From an uncultured bacterium (lineage in GTDB: Bacteria > Cyanobacteriota > Vampirovibrionia > Gastranaerophilales > Gastranaerophilaceae), in assembly GCA_949296425.1 (NCBI GenBank), contig CASFPN010000006.1, forward strand, positions 1 to 64,000: a stretch of DNA of 64,000 bases. The letters are read 5' to 3'. The notes beneath the pieces were generated by a model. The model worked only from the letters and a program-made list of their open reading frames with translations. It had not been told where the DNA came from and did no database searches. Shown here one piece after another: positions 33,868 through 44,006 of this stretch; positions within the stretch are counted from its first letter, which is position 1; each line of letters opens with the position of its first letter. A program made the position numbers and the translations under genes.

Positions 33868-33999
33868 AAAACTACACTTTTGCTTCACCTTGACGACTGG
33901 AAAACTACATTTTGGCGCATGGCTGAAATCTTTTCTCTGCTCTGTTGTTTAGATTTTGACTACACAAACTACACTTTTTTGAGACAATCTCACAAATTT
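33868..33999. repeat. Iteron-like ACTACA-TTTT repeats, possible element origin
   Basis: Three copies of the same motif: AAAACTACACTTTTGC (33868), AAAACTACATTTTGGC (33901) and ACAAACTACACTTTTTTG (33963). The third belongs to a 42-nt block (33958-33999) repeated exactly at 38343-38384. They lie in a gene-free 33774-34142 stretch, upstream of the replication-type ATPase gene, and could be an origin or an operator. Confidence 0.5.
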
Positions 34000-34142
34000 T
34001 TCTTAGAAGTTCTTTACCACAGGCTTGAAATTCGGGTTTAGTGTCATCTCGTGAAGAACTTCTCCGATTTCGTTCTTTGGAAGTATGGTTGAGGGGTTTT
34101 TGTAGAGGATTTGCAGAAGTATTTTGATTGAGGATATGCTCA

Positions 34143-34265
34143 TGCTACTACGAGGCTATGAAACTTTTTGAGGCAATAGGGGATACTGAAAACGCACAAA
34201 AAGCAGGGCAAGCCTATGATGAAGCTATTGAAATGCGTTGCGAGTTCGGCGACTATTGCTTGTAA
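34143..34265 (+). pseudogene. C-terminal TPR-like fragment
   Basis: An open frame without a supported start encodes YYEAMKLFEAIGDTENAQKA and YDEAIEMRCEFGDYCL before TAA, a typical TPR helix pair. No ribosome site precedes the internal ATG (34158). Probably the end of a lost gene. The following 34266-34578 contains no convincing gene. Confidence 0.45.
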
Positions 34266-34578
34266 TATTAAGGATTATTAACCAAAAAATTTGCTCAAAA
34301 AAGGTCTCAAAGCCACTGGAATAATATCAGCAAGTAGCAAAAATGGGTTAACTCCCTACTCTTATCTGTGTATGAACAAATTCAAAAATTCCTACTCTCA
34401 TAGTATCAGAGTATTAGAATATATATTTGTCCTGCTCAGATATTTCGATAGGGGCTTTATGCCTATAATGCAGTTATGACAAGGAATTCTTATATGTTTA
34501 CCCCTTGAAATAGTTGTTTTATATGCGTTATAATAGCAATGTAATTTAAAAGATACTGCTAGCTCTAATGTTTAGCTT

Positions 34579-34607
34579 GTTAGAGAGGTTAAGGTTATCC
34601 CTCTAAC
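34579..34607. other. Stem-loop in the leader of the replication-type genes
   Basis: Arms GTTAGAGAGG (34579-34588) and CCCTCTAAC (34599-34607) pair with one bulged A, 57 nt before the small gene at 34664. It may be a leader structure or weak attenuator; no T run follows. Confidence 0.35.
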
Positions 34608-34663
34608 AGGCGAGCGTGGCTTGCAAAAATCAGAAACTAAGAAACAGAAAGGATATATATATT

Positions 34664-34783
34664 ATGGCAAAAAACTTGACCAGACTTGCGGTATCTGACT
34701 TTACCGCTACAGAAAAAGACCTTATCCAAGGCTTAGTTAGAATAGTCATACAAGAAACAATGAAAGGATTTACACATGAGTAA
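34664..34783 (+). CDS. 39-residue protein coupled to the element ATPase
   Basis: A short gene, MAKNLTRLAVSDFTATEKDL then IQGLVRIVIQETMKGFTHE, with AAAGGA 9-12 nt before the ATG. Its stop overlaps the next start as ATGAGTAA, so translation of the ATPase is probably coupled to it. It is helical and has no recognised family. It could be a regulator, a Rep accessory protein or a leader peptide. Confidence 0.55.
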   Translation: MAKNLTRLAVSDFTATEKDLIQGLVRIVIQETMKGFTHE

Positions 34784-36584
34784 CAAAAATGAACAGCAAC
34801 AATTACCTACTGATGTTACAGAAAACAATTTACAATCAACAAATCAATATGAGGTGCCAAATGTTGAAATTAAACCTTTGTATTTAATTCGGATTATTGA
34901 TACTCTTGACAACTCAAAAATGTGTTCGGAAAAGTTTATAGTATTGGTAATTATAGGTGGGAAAAATCCTACCCGCTCACTTGTGGAATTGGAACAAGAT
35001 GATTTGATTGACCAAAGAGCTTTTAACCTTAAGCTTGGTAAGTCCTTTGTGGGTGTTAAAATTACTTTCCCAAAATTTGGATTAGAGAATTTTCAAAAAC
35101 AGCTAAGGGATCAATCTGTATGCAAAATACAGTATTCTAATGCTGGACATCAGATTGATGGATATATTTTTGGAAATGCATACTTTAATTACAAAACTTC
35201 ACAGTTAATAACAGTACCAAAGTATATCCCTGAAAAAGATTATGGCTGTATAGAAAATTCTCTTGTAGATATAAAAAATCCTTGTATACCTATGATATTT
35301 TACTCGAACAGAACTCCTGAAGATATTATTAGAATGGCCATGCCACAATTTGCTAAAACCTTTAATCGTTTTGATGTCTTAATATGTACAGGAGCAGCTC
35401 TTGCTATATCCATGAGAGACGTTTTTATGGAGATTATAGGGTGTATGTCTAGTATATTCCTATTTGGAGCTTTTGAATCTGGAAAAACGACCATTATGGA
35501 TTTTATTTCTGGTATTTATGGTTTTCCTGACAATTCAACTCATACAGCAGGCGATTCTACAATTTATGCAATTTCTAGAAGCATACATTCACGCAGGAAT
35601 ATACCTGCTTTTGTTGATGATATGACTATTGCTAATCTCAAAAAAATCGAACCGATAGTCAAAAATATTTTTAGTGGTATTTCTCGGGAACGAGGGAAAA
35701 AAGATGGTATAGATAAAATTAACGTAAAAACAAGTTTAGTTGTAACAGCAAACGATTTTTGGTCTGAATCATCCCCACAGCTTCTCTCACGTGTTTTATA
35801 TGCAAATGTTAAATGCGGAGATTTTAACTTATCGGAGTTTGAATATCATCATCCGGCACAAAGAAAAGAACTCTCCCAAATTTTACCTTTGTTATTGAAG
35901 TATCGAACATCTATCCCTAATATTTACAAAAATGTATATGAACGAATATGTACATTGACAAAAAAGCAAGGAAAAAGGCATTTATTCAGTATTGCGATAT
36001 CTTGTACAATGTGGGAAATAATTAATCATATTGTAGGCCAGATTGTTGTTGACTGGCAAAAAATAGCTATAGAATATGATGAATTTTATCAAAAGGAACT
36101 AGTTCCAGACTTTTCAGGAGCCGATGCATTATTGAATTCTATTGCTCAAATGATAGAAAACGACAAATTAGATTTTAACAGTGATTACACACTCACAGGT
36201 GAAAGTAATTTAAGACTTAACCTTCCTAAATTTGTAGAAAAATATAATATTTACTGCTCTGATCGCAAGGGTATACTAACCCCAAAAATTTTTAGACGAA
36301 CAGTGCAGACGGATTCTCGTTTTATTTGCAACAACACTGTACCTATAGCTGGTATTGGACGTGTTATTAGTATAGATATATCTAAACAGGAATACCTTTT
36401 GGAAAAGGTTACTCAAATTAAAAATAGACATGTTCGCTTTGAACCAAAACAAAAACCATCTTTAGCTAATCTTAATGAGAATTTACCACCTATCTTAAAG
36501 GATTTACCGGAGATAACTATACCAAAACCTTTGGAGGCCAAAGATATCCAAAATAACGCCTCTGGTGGTTCTATTGATGGTTAA
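34776..36584 (+). CDS. DUF927-like P-loop ATPase/helicase of element 2
   Basis: A 602-residue protein resembling DUF927 and related replication ATPases of phages and islands. Walker A is GAFESGKTTIMDF (K237, T238), followed by AGDSTIYAISRSIHSRRNIP, Walker B-like AFVDDM, and FSGISRERGKKDG then SLVVTANDFW as sensor 1. The N-terminal 190 residues are unrelated to known primases as far as I can see, and the C-terminus is Pro-rich. It probably supports replication or maintenance of the excised element. Start overlaps the 39-residue gene. The iteron-like repeats lie upstream. Confidence 0.68.
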   Translation: MSNKNEQQQLPTDVTENNLQSTNQYEVPNVEIKPLYLIRIIDTLDNSKMCSEKFIVLVIIGGKNPTRSLVELEQDDLIDQRAFNLKLGKSFVGVKITFPKFGLENFQKQLRDQSVCKIQYSNAGHQIDGYIFGNAYFNYKTSQLITVPKYIPEKDYGCIENSLVDIKNPCIPMIFYSNRTPEDIIRMAMPQFAKTFNRFDVLICTGAALAISMRDVFMEIIGCMSSIFLFGAFESGKTTIMDFISGIYGFPDNSTHTAGDSTIYAISRSIHSRRNIPAFVDDMTIANLKKIEPIVKNIFSGISRERGKKDGIDKINVKTSLVVTANDFWSESSPQLLSRVLYANVKCGDFNLSEFEYHHPAQRKELSQILPLLLKYRTSIPNIYKNVYERICTLTKKQGKRHLFSIAISCTMWEIINHIVGQIVVDWQKIAIEYDEFYQKELVPDFSGADALLNSIAQMIENDKLDFNSDYTLTGESNLRLNLPKFVEKYNIYCSDRKGILTPKIFRRTVQTDSRFICNNTVPIAGIGRVISIDISKQEYLLEKVTQIKNRHVRFEPKQKPSLANLNENLPPILKDLPEITIPKPLEAKDIQNNASGGSIDG

Positions 36585-36681
36585 AAATATTCATAATCAA
36601 AATATGAAATACCTATCCTGCTTGATTATTTGCAGGGTGAGTTTTCTTGTACACATAGAAACAAAAGGAGAAAAAATTATT

Positions 36682-38163
36682 ATGATATTTGATTACAAAA
36701 GCATACTTAACAAATGGAAAAATCTTACATCACTTGATTGTGTCTACTATTGCAGGGTTTCGAGCAAAGATCAAGAAAAAGGTACATCTATAGAGGATCA
36801 AAAGAAATTGTGCGAAACTTTTTGCAACGGCTACAAGATGAATATTGTTGAGGGATTTATTGAAAATGTCAGTGCCATGAAAGGCGGGAAAAGACGGGAG
36901 TTCAACAAAATGGTTCAAATGTTAAAAGAGGGTAAGGCAAAGGTACTTGTGTGTGCCTATGCTGACAGACTTACAAGAAATGGAGCTGACGGCGACATCA
37001 TCAAAGAGTTGATAGAAGACTATGGAATTATCGTTGTGCTTGTCGTTCCTAATCGTATTATGCAAGATCCTGTTGACCCAGCTGATTTTATGCTGTTCGA
37101 TATGGAAATAGCTTTTTCTAACTATCGTGTGCGTTTGGATAGGCAGAGGTGCAATGCTGGTATTATTGCCAAAAATTTGAGCGGTTACAGATCTACAAAA
37201 TCGCCTTATGGCTATATGAATGACAATGAACTTGGTAGAGCTGTTATTATAGACAGTCGTGCCAATTTTGTTCGCAAAGCTTTTGAGTTGTATGCAACAG
37301 GAAATTATTCTGTTCCTGAGGTTGCAAATGAATTGTTTGAACAGGGTTTTATGTATGAACGTAAATCTGATATGAAAATACCACTAAGTACATTAGATTC
37401 AATGTTAAGAAATCTTTTCTATACTGGCAAATACTATGTGAAGAAGGCTGATGAATATGTGAACGGTACGCATGATGCTATTATATCCGATGAACTGTTT
37501 GAGAAAGTCCAAAAACTCCTCAAATCAGCCCCAAAAGCCTCACGCAGATACAAAGAATTTTATTCTAACCTGCTTACCTGTGCAAATTGCGAACATTATC
37601 TAACTCAAGACATCAAAATGAAACCTAATGGCAAAAAGTATGTGTATTACCGTTGCATGAACCCAAAATGCGATGAAAAAGTTTCTGTTAGGGAAGTGTC
37701 GATTGATGATGATGTTAATACTTATCTCAAAGAGATACGTTTGGGGCTTATTCCTGATGAAATTATAGCCGAAGGCTTGAAAAATGAGATTTCTGGTATG
37801 TCGCAGAATTTATCCACCCTGAAACGCAATATTAGCCGCAAATATCACAGTGAACAGGGTGTTATGGAAAAGGTAGTCAAAAATGGTATTACTGATGAGA
37901 AATATATTAACGACAAAATGAGTGCTATTCAGGAAAAATATGGTGATTTGGACACACAAATACTTGCGACAGAAAAACAGATTGAAACGGTGAAATCTAA
38001 GGTAACTGAAACGTTCACAAAACGACTTTATGACGTCTATATGGGTTTTGATATCCCCACAAAAAGAAAAGTCCTTGAATTGATGGCAAATATCTTCAAA
38101 TGTGATGAAAACGGTCTAAAAATGACCTTCAAATCCGCATTTCGTAAGATTAGAAGGAGATAA
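36682..38163 (+). CDS. Large serine recombinase 1 (element 2)
   Basis: Resolvase-type recombinase, 493 residues from ATG 36682. The catalytic domain has YYCRVSSKDQEKGTS (nucleophile S27), and VCAYADRLTRNG; then a recombinase domain with KSPYGYM, and RNLFYTGKYYV, a zinc ribbon CANCEHYLTQ...YYRCMNPKC and a coiled-coil end. Intact motifs suggest activity in site-specific excision, integration or inversion. AAGGAG lies 11 nt before the ATG; an upstream extension to 36565 is not supported. It is diverged from recombinase 2, and may act on another site or as a directionality partner. Confidence 0.86.
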   Translation: MIFDYKSILNKWKNLTSLDCVYYCRVSSKDQEKGTSIEDQKKLCETFCNGYKMNIVEGFIENVSAMKGGKRREFNKMVQMLKEGKAKVLVCAYADRLTRNGADGDIIKELIEDYGIIVVLVVPNRIMQDPVDPADFMLFDMEIAFSNYRVRLDRQRCNAGIIAKNLSGYRSTKSPYGYMNDNELGRAVIIDSRANFVRKAFELYATGNYSVPEVANELFEQGFMYERKSDMKIPLSTLDSMLRNLFYTGKYYVKKADEYVNGTHDAIISDELFEKVQKLLKSAPKASRRYKEFYSNLLTCANCEHYLTQDIKMKPNGKKYVYYRCMNPKCDEKVSVREVSIDDDVNTYLKEIRLGLIPDEIIAEGLKNEISGMSQNLSTLKRNISRKYHSEQGVMEKVVKNGITDEKYINDKMSAIQEKYGDLDTQILATEKQIETVKSKVTETFTKRLYDVYMGFDIPTKRKVLELMANIFKCDENGLKMTFKSAFRKIRRR

Positions 38164-38220
38164 TTTCCCTTTCTTGTTATTACTCCGAATGAAATTTAGA
38201 TTTTTTATCTGAATTTCTTA

Positions 38221-38241
38221 CCGCACAAACCGCTTGTGCGG
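38221..38241 (+). terminator. Rho-independent terminator after recombinase 1
   Basis: A perfect 8-bp stem CCGCACAA / TTGTGCGG with a 5-nt loop, followed by TTTTTCTTT, 58 nt after the stop codon. Confidence 0.85.
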
Positions 38242-38342
38242 TTTTTCTTTGCCAAAACGACACCCAAACAACGTTTTGACAACACAAAAGCTACATTCTA
38301 CAAACTCACAACAGGCTCAATTTGAGTAATTTTTAGCCAATA

Positions 38343-38384
38343 GACTACACAAACTACACTTTTTTGAGACAATCTCACAAATTT
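38343..38384. repeat. 42-nt direct repeat, second copy (first 33958-33999)
   Basis: Exact repeat starting GACTACACAAACTACACTTT, 4.4 kb from the first copy. Another related motif, AAAGCTACATTCTAC, lies 60 nt upstream. The two copies bracket the small gene, the ATPase and recombinase 1. The rest of 38242-38604 has no gene. Confidence 0.75.
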
Positions 38385-38604
38385 CTTTTTCGACATGATT
38401 TTTTTGCCTTAGATGTTCTCTATTATTGGATTTCGTAAATGTTTATGAACCGTTTTGCATATTTGAGTAGGTTTCTATTGCTTTCAGCCCAGTTATTTTC
38501 GGATTTCCTTAGCGGGAAATCGTCCGGAATCCTCACTTTACTTTTTTGGAAAATGAGTAAAAATGAAAAAAAAGAAGTTCAGAAAATTCTAAGGAGTTCA
38601 GATT

Positions 38605-40262
<1,658 letters not shown>

Positions 40263-40374
40263 GCAATGTCAGCAAAATTAAATGTAACATGAACATTTTT
40301 TAAAATCAAGCATTTATTAACAAAAAGAGGACAGAATAAAAAATCTGCCCTCTTTTATCCTTCTGACAAAATAA

Positions 40375-40830
40375 TTATTTGATTGTCAATTTCTTTTTAG
40401 CGTCTTTTTCTGCATACTTTTTAGGTGCATGAATTTTTAATACACCATGTTCAAGTTTTGCTTCTGTTTTATCTACATCTATTTCCTCAGGGAAGTAAAC
40501 TGTTCGCGAAAATTCTCCGTATCTGAATTCGGATTTTTTATAAGATTTTTCATCTTCGTTTTTTTCTTCCTCTTTTTTAGCGTTAATTACAATGTAATTT
40601 TTGTCGATATCTATGTCCATATCTTCTTTTTTTACTCCTGGTAATTCTGCTTTTACATCATAATCATGGCCTTTATCAGTTATTTCCACAGGCATTGAAT
40701 ATTTATCCATTTCTTCCCAATAAGCTGCTTCAGGAAAATAACTGTCAAAATGTCTGTTTAATAATGAACTGATTTCATCATTTACTGTCCTTATAAAGTT
40801 TTCTGGAGCTTTTCTGACTAAAAATTTCAT
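40375..40830 (-). CDS. Small heat shock protein, Hsp20/alpha-crystallin family
   Basis: ATP-independent holdase chaperone, 151 residues. The N-terminal aromatic arm is followed by the alpha-crystallin domain: PVEITDKGHDYDVKAELPGV, then FRYGEFSRTVYFPEEID and LEHGVLKIHAPK (the conserved GVL). AGGAAG 8 nt before ATG 40830 sets the start; an upstream GTG (40839) overlaps the ribosome site. First chromosomal gene beyond tRNA-Ile. Confidence 0.93.
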   Translation of the reverse strand: MKFLVRKAPENFIRTVNDEISSLLNRHFDSYFPEAAYWEEMDKYSMPVEITDKGHDYDVKAELPGVKKEDMDIDIDKNYIVINAKKEEEKNEDEKSYKKSEFRYGEFSRTVYFPEEIDVDKTEAKLEHGVLKIHAPKKYAEKDAKKKLTIK

Positions 40831-40985
40831 ATCTAACACTTCCTTTCAATTACTTACTGTCAATTACATTTATATTATTTACCCTATTTGAGAAAAATCC
40901 TGTTTTTTTAACCAAAACTTAACAATCTCAAAATATTATCTTGTTCGTGAAAGCGATAAATAATACATAAAGGTAAAATATAGAA

Positions 40986-41249
40986 ATGCAAATTGATTAT
41001 AAGAAACAAATTATTTTAAATTCACTTGCAAAAATTGTCAAAAAACTAAGAGGCAGACAAAGTCAATTTATGCTGGCAAGCGAAAATGATATTTCGACTT
41101 CCATTATAAGTACTATTGAAAGATCTTTAAAAGATCCGCAGCTTACGACTTTTTACAAACTTGCAGAAGCTTTTAATTTAAAACCTCACAGATTAATGAA
41201 AATGATTGAAGATGATCTGCCTAAAGATTTTTCTTTAATTGACAGATAA
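40986..41249 (+). CDS. XRE-family regulator
   Basis: An 87-residue Cro/CI-type protein. GRQSQFMLASENDISTSIIS and IERSLKDPQLTTFYKLAEAF form the DNA-binding domain, ending in a short acidic tail. It precedes the thioesterase gene by 23 nt, yet the thioesterase has its own promoter overlapping the 3' end of this gene. A role in controlling lipid genes is only suggested by position. Confidence 0.78.
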   Translation: MQIDYKKQIILNSLAKIVKKLRGRQSQFMLASENDISTSIISTIERSLKDPQLTTFYKLAEAFNLKPHRLMKMIEDDLPKDFSLIDR

Positions 41250-41266
41250 CTGCAATATGGTACAAT
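41239..41266 (+). promoter_or_regulatory. Promoter of the thioesterase gene with no leader
   Basis: TTGACA (41239-41244), 16-nt spacer, TACAAT (41261-41266), then 6 nt to ATG 41273. The -35 box lies within the last codons of the XRE gene. No ribosome site fits. Confidence 0.7.
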
Positions 41267-41272
41267 TATTTT

Positions 41273-42004
41273 ATGATTTTTGAAGAACAAATTAAGGTAA
41301 AATATTCCGAAATGGATTACAAACTTGCCTTAAAACCATCGTCTCTTTTAAATTTTTTGCAAGATTTAGCAAGTGCTAATGCTGAAAAGCTTGGATTCGG
41401 TTATTCATACATAAACCCGAAAAATATCGGATGGTTTTTACTTAAATACAGAATGGAATTTAATGACTACCCGGTATCTGTCTATGATTTGACATTAAAA
41501 ACAGAACCCAGAGGATGTAAAAAATTATTTGCATACAGGGATTTTTATATTTATGAAGGCGAAAGGCTTCTCGGAAAAATTGCAAGTATCTGGGCACTTG
41601 TCAATATGAAGACAAAAGCTCTTGTACCGGTTCAGCAGACGCTTAACAATGATTATATGCCGCTTTATCAGGAAAGGGAAAGCGATTTGGTATTTAAAAA
41701 ACTGAAACCGCCTGAAAATATTAATGTTCAAAAATTTTTTGAAGTACGCTACGAAGATATTGACGTAAATTCACATGCAAATAACGAAAATTACATAATA
41801 TGGGCGCTTGAGCCTTTAAGTTTTGATTTCAGAAGTTCTCATCAAATAAAAACTCTTGATATTCAGTTCAAGAAAGAGATAAAGTACGGGACAAAAGTTA
41901 TCTCACAAATTGAATTTTTAAATGATTTTACAACCCTGCATTCAATAAAAAATGCTGAAACACTTGAGGATCTATGTATTGCTGAAGTTTTGTGGAAAGC
42001 ATAA
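41273..42004 (+). CDS. Acyl-ACP thioesterase (FatA/FatB-like)
   Basis: Releases fatty acids from acyl carrier protein. The 243-residue protein is a tandem hot-dog thioesterase: the first domain has PSSLLNFLQDLASANAEKLG and WFLLKYRMEF; the second has the catalytic-type YEDIDVNSHANNENYIIWAL (Asn and His in the D-x-N-x-H-x-N pattern). Length and layout fit bacterial acyl-ACP thioesterases. Predicted to be translated from a leaderless mRNA. Confidence 0.88.
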   Translation: MIFEEQIKVKYSEMDYKLALKPSSLLNFLQDLASANAEKLGFGYSYINPKNIGWFLLKYRMEFNDYPVSVYDLTLKTEPRGCKKLFAYRDFYIYEGERLLGKIASIWALVNMKTKALVPVQQTLNNDYMPLYQERESDLVFKKLKPPENINVQKFFEVRYEDIDVNSHANNENYIIWALEPLSFDFRSSHQIKTLDIQFKKEIKYGTKVISQIEFLNDFTTLHSIKNAETLEDLCIAEVLWKA

Positions 42005-42113
42005 TGACAAAAAAAATTTTGTTTATGTTTTAGTAATATTACTTAAAAAATCATTGAGGTTAATACCTTAAAATATTATAATAAAAAAGCACTTAAACTT
42101 GAAAGGAATTATG

Positions 42114-43127
42114 ATGGTTGCAGAAATGACTTTCCCTCAGTTGGAACGAACAATTAACCCGACACATGACATAAAACTTTTTGCGGGACGTTCTAATATA
42201 AAACTTGCACAGGAAATAGCTGATTATCTGGGTACAACAATCGGCCCTATGATCGTTAAAAACTTTGCCGATGGCGAGATTTATGTGCAGGTTCAGGAAA
42301 GTGTAAGAGGTGATGATGTTTTTATTATTCAACCTTTATGCAATCCAGTTAACGAAAACTTAATGGAACTTTTAATAATAATTGATGCATTTAAAAGAGC
42401 CAGTGCAAAAACAATTACAGCGGTAATTCCTTACTACGGTTATGCAAGACAGGACAGAAAAACTTCCGGACGTGAAGCAATTACCGCGAAGCTTGTAGCG
42501 GATTTATTGACAACCGCAGGTGCTGACAGAATTCTTGCTATGGATTTGCATACCGGTCAAATTCAGGGATTTTTTAATATTCTTGTTGACCATATTTTTG
42601 CAACATCAATTTTGACAAATTATATAAAGGATTTAAATATAAACCCTGAAGATATGGTAGCCGTAAGTCCTGATACCGGCGGGGTTCAAAGAACAAGACA
42701 CTTTGCCAATGCAATCGGCTGTCCTCTTGCGATTATTGATAAACGCCGTGATAAACACAATGAAGCTATTGCATCACATGTTATCGGTGATGTAAAAGAT
42801 AAAATCTGCGTTATGTTTGATGACATGATTGATACTGCAGGGACAATCTGTGAAGCTTCAAAACTTTTACAAAAAGAGGGAGCAAAAGATATTTATGTTT
42901 GCGCCGTTCATCCGGTATTTTCAGGTCCGGCTATCGAAAGGCTTGCAAATGCGCCGATTAAAGAATGCATTGTAACAAATACAATTCCTCTTGACATGGA
43001 TAAAATGCCGGCAAAAATTAAACAGCTGTCTGTTGCACCACTTTTAGGCGCAGCAATTGCAAGAATCCATGATGATGAATCAGTAAGTTCCCTGTTCGGC
43101 TTTGAAAAAGAAATGCAGGTTCAATAA
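42114..43127 (+). CDS. prs: Ribose-phosphate pyrophosphokinase
   Basis: Makes PRPP from ribose 5-phosphate and ATP for nucleotide, His, Trp and NAD synthesis. The 337-residue protein shows IKLFAGRSNIKLAQEIADYL, the ATP-binding YYGYARQDRKTSGREAIT flexible region, MDLHTGQIQGFF, SPDTGGVQRTR and the PRPP-binding loop VMFDDMIDTAGTI. AAAGGA upstream favours ATG 42114 or the adjoining 42111; a TTG start at 42099 overlaps this site and is rejected. Confidence 0.97.
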   Translation: MVAEMTFPQLERTINPTHDIKLFAGRSNIKLAQEIADYLGTTIGPMIVKNFADGEIYVQVQESVRGDDVFIIQPLCNPVNENLMELLIIIDAFKRASAKTITAVIPYYGYARQDRKTSGREAITAKLVADLLTTAGADRILAMDLHTGQIQGFFNILVDHIFATSILTNYIKDLNINPEDMVAVSPDTGGVQRTRHFANAIGCPLAIIDKRRDKHNEAIASHVIGDVKDKICVMFDDMIDTAGTICEASKLLQKEGAKDIYVCAVHPVFSGPAIERLANAPIKECIVTNTIPLDMDKMPAKIKQLSVAPLLGAAIARIHDDESVSSLFGFEKEMQVQ

Positions 43128-43211
43128 AAACCAACTTGACAACTATACAGGCTAAGGAGATTCCGAATTAAATCAGGAATGGCAATTAACAATATTTGAA
43201 TCAGTTCGCAC

Positions 43212-43245
43212 AAAAAAAAGCCATTCTTTTTTATGAAGAACGGCT
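43212..43245 (-). terminator. Hairpin with T run on the minus strand
   Basis: AGCCATTCTT (43219-43228) pairs with AAGAACGGCT (43236-43245) with one mismatch; the minus strand continues into eight T. It is in the prs-ispF gap (43128-43420), where no minus-strand gene is visible, so it may end a small RNA or act on readthrough. Confidence 0.45.
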
Positions 43246-43420
43246 ACCAGACTTGGGGAGGAGGTATGAAAAACGATATGTTTTCCATATCTAATAATTT
43301 TTTATACGAATAAAGAAAAATAAAACTTTTCTTTTTTATAAAAATCTCATACATACGATGTAGAAAAACATTCATTATTTTTTTGTGAGATAATAAAAAA
43401 AGATAGGAGGCAGGCATAAA

Positions 43421-43897
43421 ATGTACAGGATAGGACTTGGTTATGATATTCACAAATTGACTGAAGGCAGAAATCTTGTAATAGGCGGGGTAAAAATTAC
43501 TCATGAAAAAGGGCTAATGGGGCATTCAGATGCTGACGTTTTAATACATGCCATTATTGACGCTATGTTAGGTGCCCTTGCACTGTCAGATATAGGAACA
43601 ATTTTCCCTGATACAGACGATCTTTATAAAGATGCTGACAGCACAATTCTTTTAAAAGATGTTTATAATCTTATAAAAGAAAAAAAGTATGTTATAGAGA
43701 ATTTAGACAGCAACATAATTGCCCAGCAGCCGAAAATGATGCCTTATATTCCTAAAATGAAAGAAATTCTCTGCCAAATTTTGCAGATCGAACCTGAAAG
43801 AATTTCAATTAAAGCAAAAACAAATGAAAAAATGGATGCTGTAGGGCAGGAACTTGCAATAGAAGCACATGCTGTTGTTTTGCTGAAAAAAGTTTAG
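43421..43897 (+). CDS. ispF: 2-C-methyl-D-erythritol 2,4-cyclodiphosphate synthase
   Basis: Fifth enzyme of the MEP isoprenoid pathway. The 158-residue protein is typical: GLGYDIHKL (metal-binding Asp and His), HSDADVLIHAIIDAMLGALA, IGTIFPDTD, and the end SIKAKTNEKMDAVGQ. A strong AGGAGG lies upstream. No other MEP genes are adjacent. Confidence 0.97.
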   Translation: MYRIGLGYDIHKLTEGRNLVIGGVKITHEKGLMGHSDADVLIHAIIDAMLGALALSDIGTIFPDTDDLYKDADSTILLKDVYNLIKEKKYVIENLDSNIIAQQPKMMPYIPKMKEILCQILQIEPERISIKAKTNEKMDAVGQELAIEAHAVVLLKKV

Positions 43898-44006
43898 TTA
43901 AAATAATTAACCTGCAGTAAAAAAAAGTTTACAATTATTCGAAATTAAGCAAATTTACAGATTCAGAACTTTTAGTTTAGCAGTTAAATAATTAAATAAA
44001 TAGAGT

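Noticed and set aside
34291-34479. 62-codon frame starting at TTG
   Set aside because: No ribosome site and low-complexity composition; probably chance in gene-poor DNA.
36565-36681. Upstream extension of serine recombinase 1
   Set aside because: It has no ribosome site and unrelated sequence; AAGGAG precedes ATG 36682, and the catalytic domain begins shortly after.
43244-43504. 86-codon minus-strand frame over the start of ispF
   Set aside because: Shadow of ispF and its leader, with no family match or ribosome site.
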